From NCBI GenBank assembly GCA_003134045.1, contig PLAH01000149.1, positions 1-56,057 on the forward strand: DNA of 56,057 nucleotides, given 5' to 3'. A program made the translations under genes and the position numbers. Below, piece by piece: positions 53,590-56,057 of the stretch; positions within the stretch are counted from its first letter, which is position 1, and every line of letters starts with the position of its first letter. Below the pieces are notes generated by a model. That model did not search any database. It had not been told where the DNA came from and saw only the letters and a list, made by a program, of their open reading frames with translations. Source of the DNA: Gammaproteobacteria bacterium. GTDB taxonomy: Bacteria; Pseudomonadota; Gammaproteobacteria; Steroidobacterales; Steroidobacteraceae.

Positions 53590-55350
53590 ATGAAGACCTT
53601 GATCGACTCCCTGTTGCGCCAGGCCCTGGCGGCGCTGCCCGAAACGCTGGTGCCAGCCGCCGCACGCGATCTGGACATCGAGATCGAACGCACGCGCGAT
53701 TCGCAGCATGGCGACTTCGCCAGCAATCTCGCCATGCGGCTCGCGAAAGCGGCGCGCCAGAATCCGCGCAAGCTCGCCGATGCGCTGGTCGCGGCGCTGC
53801 CGGCCGATGCCGCCATTGCGAAAGTCGAGATCGCGGGCGCAGGCTTCATCAATTTCTTTCTCGATGACGACGCCTATCACGCCGAGGTGGGGCGCATTCT
53901 CGAGCGCGGGGCCGACTACGGCGGCTCGCGCGTCGGCGCCGGTCACTCCGTGCTCGTGGAATTCGTGTCGGCCAATCCCACGGGACCGTTGCACGTCGGG
54001 CACGGGCGCCACGCCGCGTACGGCGCCACCGTCGCCAATTTACTGCAGGCCGTGGGTTATCGCGTCACGCGCGAATACTACATCAACGACGCCGGGCGCC
54101 AGATGGAGATCCTCGCCGCGAGCACCTGGCTGCGGTACCTGGAAATCTGCGGCGAGAGCTTCACTTTTCCGGCCAACGGCTACCGCGGCGACTACATCCT
54201 CGCCATTGCCGGGCAGCTGCATGCCGCCGAGGGCGACGCCCTGCGCCGCAGCGCCGCCCAGGTGTTCGAGGCGCTGCCCGCCGACGAGCCGCAGGGCGGC
54301 GACAAGGACGCCTACATCGACGCCCTCATCGTGCGCGCGCGCCGGCTGATCGGCGACGACGCCTTTCGGCGCGTGCTGGATCATGCCGTCGGCGGAATAC
54401 TCACCGACATCCGCGAGGATCTCGAGGAGTTCGGCGTGACGTTCGATTCGTGGTACTCGGAACGCTCGCTGAGCGACAGCGGCGCGATCGACCGGGCGGT
54501 GAACGCGCTGGAAGCCGCGGGCCACGCCTACCGCAAGGATGGCGCGCTCTGGTTCAAGAGCACCGACTACGGCGACGAGAAGGATCGCGTGGTGGTGCGC
54601 GACAACGGCATCAAGACCTACTTCGCTTCCGATATCGCCTTCGTACTGAACAAGCGTGAACGCGGTTTCGAGCATTTGCTCTACATCTGGGGCGCCGATC
54701 ATCATGGCTACATCGCTCGTCTGCGCGCCGGCCTGATCGCGCTGGGCGGACCGCCCGAGGTGTTCGAAGTGCGCCTGGTGCAGTTCGTCTCGCTGTTTCG
54801 CGGCGGCGAAAAAGCGCAGATGTCCACGCGCTCGGGCGAGTTCGTCACCCTGCGCGATCTGCGCAAAGAGGTGGGCAACGATGCGGCGCGTCTGTTCTAT
54901 GTCATGCGCAGCAACGACCAACATCTGGATTTCGACCTGGAACTGGCCAAGGCCCGCTCCAACGACAACCCGGTGTACTACATTCAATACGCCCACGCCC
55001 GCGTCGCCAGTGTGAAGCGGCAGCTCCTCGAGCGCGGCCTCGAGCATGACGCGGCCCGAGGCCTGTCGTCGCTCGGCAGACTCGCCGAGCCGCAGGAACT
55101 GCAGCTGGTCAAGCGCCTGGCCACGTACCCGGAAATCGTTCTGCAATGCGCGGTGCAGCGCGCGCCGCACACGCTGGTGCACTACCTGCGCGACCTGGCG
55201 AACGACTTCCATACCTACTACAGCGCGCACCAGTTCATCGTCGACGACCTAGCCCTGCGCGACGCCCGTCTGACCTTGGCGTTCGCCGCCCAGGTGGTGA
55301 TCCGCAACGGCCTGGGACTGCTCGGCGTCTCCGCTCCGGACACCATGTGA
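53590..55350 (+). CDS. argS: Arginyl-tRNA synthetase
   Basis: 586 residues from ATG 53590. Class I synthetase charging tRNA-Arg. The HIGH motif is HVGH in [16 protein letters not shown], the KMSKS-like loop is [11 protein letters not shown], and the N-terminal additional domain (1-110) and the anticodon-binding DALR domain (about 470-586) are complete. Length matches E. coli ArgS (577). Its stop overlaps the ATG of a 28-codon mini-ORF (TGATG), leading to the SPOR gene. Order priA-argS-SPOR is common in gammaproteobacteria. Confidence 0.97.
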   Translation: MKTLIDSLLRQALAALPETLVPAAARDLDIEIERTRDSQHGDFASNLAMRLAKAARQNPRKLADALVAALPADAAIAKVEIAGAGFINFFLDDDAYHAEVGRILERGADYGGSRVGAGHSVLVEFVSANPTGPLHVGHGRHAAYGATVANLLQAVGYRVTREYYINDAGRQMEILAASTWLRYLEICGESFTFPANGYRGDYILAIAGQLHAAEGDALRRSAAQVFEALPADEPQGGDKDAYIDALIVRARRLIGDDAFRRVLDHAVGGILTDIREDLEEFGVTFDSWYSERSLSDSGAIDRAVNALEAAGHAYRKDGALWFKSTDYGDEKDRVVVRDNGIKTYFASDIAFVLNKRERGFEHLLYIWGADHHGYIARLRAGLIALGGPPEVFEVRLVQFVSLFRGGEKAQMSTRSGEFVTLRDLRKEVGNDAARLFYVMRSNDQHLDFDLELAKARSNDNPVYYIQYAHARVASVKRQLLERGLEHDAARGLSSLGRLAEPQELQLVKRLATYPEIVLQCAVQRAPHTLVHYLRDLANDFHTYYSAHQFIVDDLALRDARLTLAFAAQVVIRNGLGLLGVSAPDTM

Positions 55351-55436
55351 TGGGCACCACGATGGGTGCCCCGAAGGGCACACCGAAAGGCGCGGCAATG
55401 GGTAGCCCGAAGTGCGCCTCGAAGGGCATCGCGTAA
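55350..55436 (+). CDS. 28-codon mini-ORF made of 12-bp repeats between argS and SPOR gene
   Basis: ATG at 55350 overlaps the argS stop. The frame encodes M followed by seven four-residue units (GTTM, GAPK, GTPK, GAAM, GSPK, CASK, GIA-stop). Its TAA is followed at once by the ATG of a 5-residue MAGTA frame, whose TAA abuts the SPOR start. It may work as a translational relay. Expression is unproven and no homologue is known to me. Confidence 0.4.
   Translation: MGTTMGAPKGTPKGAAMGSPKCASKGIA
55353..55436 (+). repeat. Seven contiguous 12-bp degenerate units
   Basis: 84 bp divide exactly into seven 12-bp units with consensus near GGTGCCCCGAAG. All units are in one frame and encode G-x-P-K-like tetrapeptides. 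The first unit starts right after the ATG and the last contains the stop codon. Confidence 0.75.
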
Positions 55437-55466
55437 ATGGCGGGCACGGCGTAAATGGCCGGCAAG
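55431..55466 (+). repeat. Duplicated start-codon context, 18-bp tandem unit x2
   Basis: Two 18-bp units (55431-55448 and 55449-55466) share 16 of 18 bases, both containing TAA directly followed by ATGGC. The second copy carries the SPOR start at 55455; the first starts the 5-residue MAGTA frame. Confidence 0.75.
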
Positions 55467-56054
55467 CAAGCGGCGGCAAGGCGCGCGACGCGCGACTACA
55501 AGCCCAAGCGCAAGGCCGCCGGCCGCTTTTCCGGATGGATGGGCGTGCTCTGCGGGCTCGCCCTCGGACTCACGATCGCCGGCATCGTCTACCTCAAAGA
55601 TCACCGTCCCGATGCGCCCGTAGCGGCGGCGGCCAAGGCCAACAAGCGAAAACTGCGCAATACCGAGTCGCCGGACACGGAGGCCGGCGAAGCGGGCGCG
55701 ATCGAGGAGCCCGCGAAATCCTACGATTTCTACGATCAGCTGCCCAAATTCGAAGTGGTCGTGCCGGAAAAGGAAAAAGACGTGAAGCCGGACGTTCGCG
55801 CCGTGCCCGAGACGCGCCGCGGCACGTACGTCCTGCAAGCCGGCTCCTATAAAAACTTCGCCGATGCCGACCGGATCCGCGCGCAACTCGCACTGCAAGG
55901 CATCGAGTCCAAGGTGCAGAAAGTCTCGGTGGACAACGATACCTGGCACCGCATTCGCATCGGACCCATCTCCAAGCTCGACGAGCTCAATCGGCTGCGC
56001 ACCATCCTGCGCAAGGCGGACGTGGACGTGCTGGTGATTCGAGTGGGCGACTAG
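55455..56054 (+). CDS. SPOR-domain cell division protein (FtsN-like)
   Basis: 199 residues. Short basic cytoplasmic tail (about 1-26, KRKAAGRF), one membrane helix (WMGVLCGLALGLTIAGIVYL), an acidic/Lys-rich periplasmic linker (about 55-120) and a C-terminal SPOR domain (about 122-199: YVLQAGSYKNFADADRIRAQL, HRIRIGPI). SPOR binds denuded septal peptidoglycan, and this layout is FtsN-like though shorter than E. coli FtsN (319). The gene lacks its own strong SD and seems coupled to argS through the mini-ORFs. Stop at 56052-56054, near the window end; hslVU often follows in relatives. Confidence 0.9.
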   Translation: MAGKQAAARRATRDYKPKRKAAGRFSGWMGVLCGLALGLTIAGIVYLKDHRPDAPVAAAAKANKRKLRNTESPDTEAGEAGAIEEPAKSYDFYDQLPKFEVVVPEKEKDVKPDVRAVPETRRGTYVLQAGSYKNFADADRIRAQLALQGIESKVQKVSVDNDTWHRIRIGPISKLDELNRLRTILRKADVDVLVIRVGD

Positions 56055-56057
56055 GCC

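Overview
The window is GC-rich, densely coded chromosomal DNA from a proteobacterium, most likely a gammaproteobacterium. Supporting signs are a GshA of the enterobacterial type, a FadI-like thiolase, a proton-pumping PntAA/PntAB/PntB transhydrogenase, the order priA-argS-SPOR protein, and a sigma factor/DUF3619/DUF3106 block. Soil-type relatives such as Steroidobacter or Xanthomonadales-like lineages would fit, but this is inference. I see no prophage, insertion sequence, CRISPR array, tRNA or rRNA.

Layout. 0-9 kb: the 5' part of a cysteine synthase gene, a DctA transporter with a hairpin-rich leader, two divergent glyoxalase-fold genes, acetolactate synthase subunits on opposite strands, a DUF4337 gene, an unknown repeat-bearing gene, a P-II protein and a ferredoxin-reductase-type flavoprotein. 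8.7-19.2 kb: pyruvate carboxylase, isoaspartyl peptidase, a membrane diguanylate cyclase, gshA, and a secreted/lipoprotein set (RidA-like lipoprotein, SRPBCC protein, DUF885 lipoprotein). 19.3-23.5 kb: a catabolic operon of thiolase, dienelactone-hydrolase-like protein, succinate-semialdehyde dehydrogenase and VOC protein. 23.5-27.4 kb: YceI lipoprotein, cytochrome b561 plus a second YceI, and an Lrp-type regulator divergent from alanine dehydrogenase.

27.5-34.5 kb is the most system-like region. It holds a trimethylamine/dimethylglycine-dehydrogenase-like flavoprotein, a Rieske oxygenase of the quaternary-amine type, a BetI-like TetR regulator, a second Rieske oxygenase with a choline-monooxygenase-like iron site, and a PYROXD2-like FAD oxidoreductase. 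All are on one strand, and the cluster looks like a quaternary-amine (betaine/choline-like) demethylation pathway. 34.6-36 kb is a decay zone with a serine hydrolase lacking its nucleophile motif and a RidA remnant flanking a DUF302 gene. 36-41.7 kb is a minus-strand operon: HNH nuclease, 5'-3' exonuclease, an acetyl-CoA synthetase with a histone-H1-like tail, NnrU protein and threonine-dehydratase-like enzyme. 41.7-56 kb: transhydrogenase, metallophosphoesterase, tricorn-like protease, sigma factor operon, priA, argS and a SPOR-domain protein.

A theme runs through the window. Short degenerate tandem repeats with unit lengths divisible by three (12, 15, 15, 18, 30 and 72 bp) mostly sit at gene ends or junctions, and in two places a start-codon context is duplicated and a mini-ORF bridges two genes. 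This is the observation I consider most likely to be undescribed; the quaternary-amine cluster is second.
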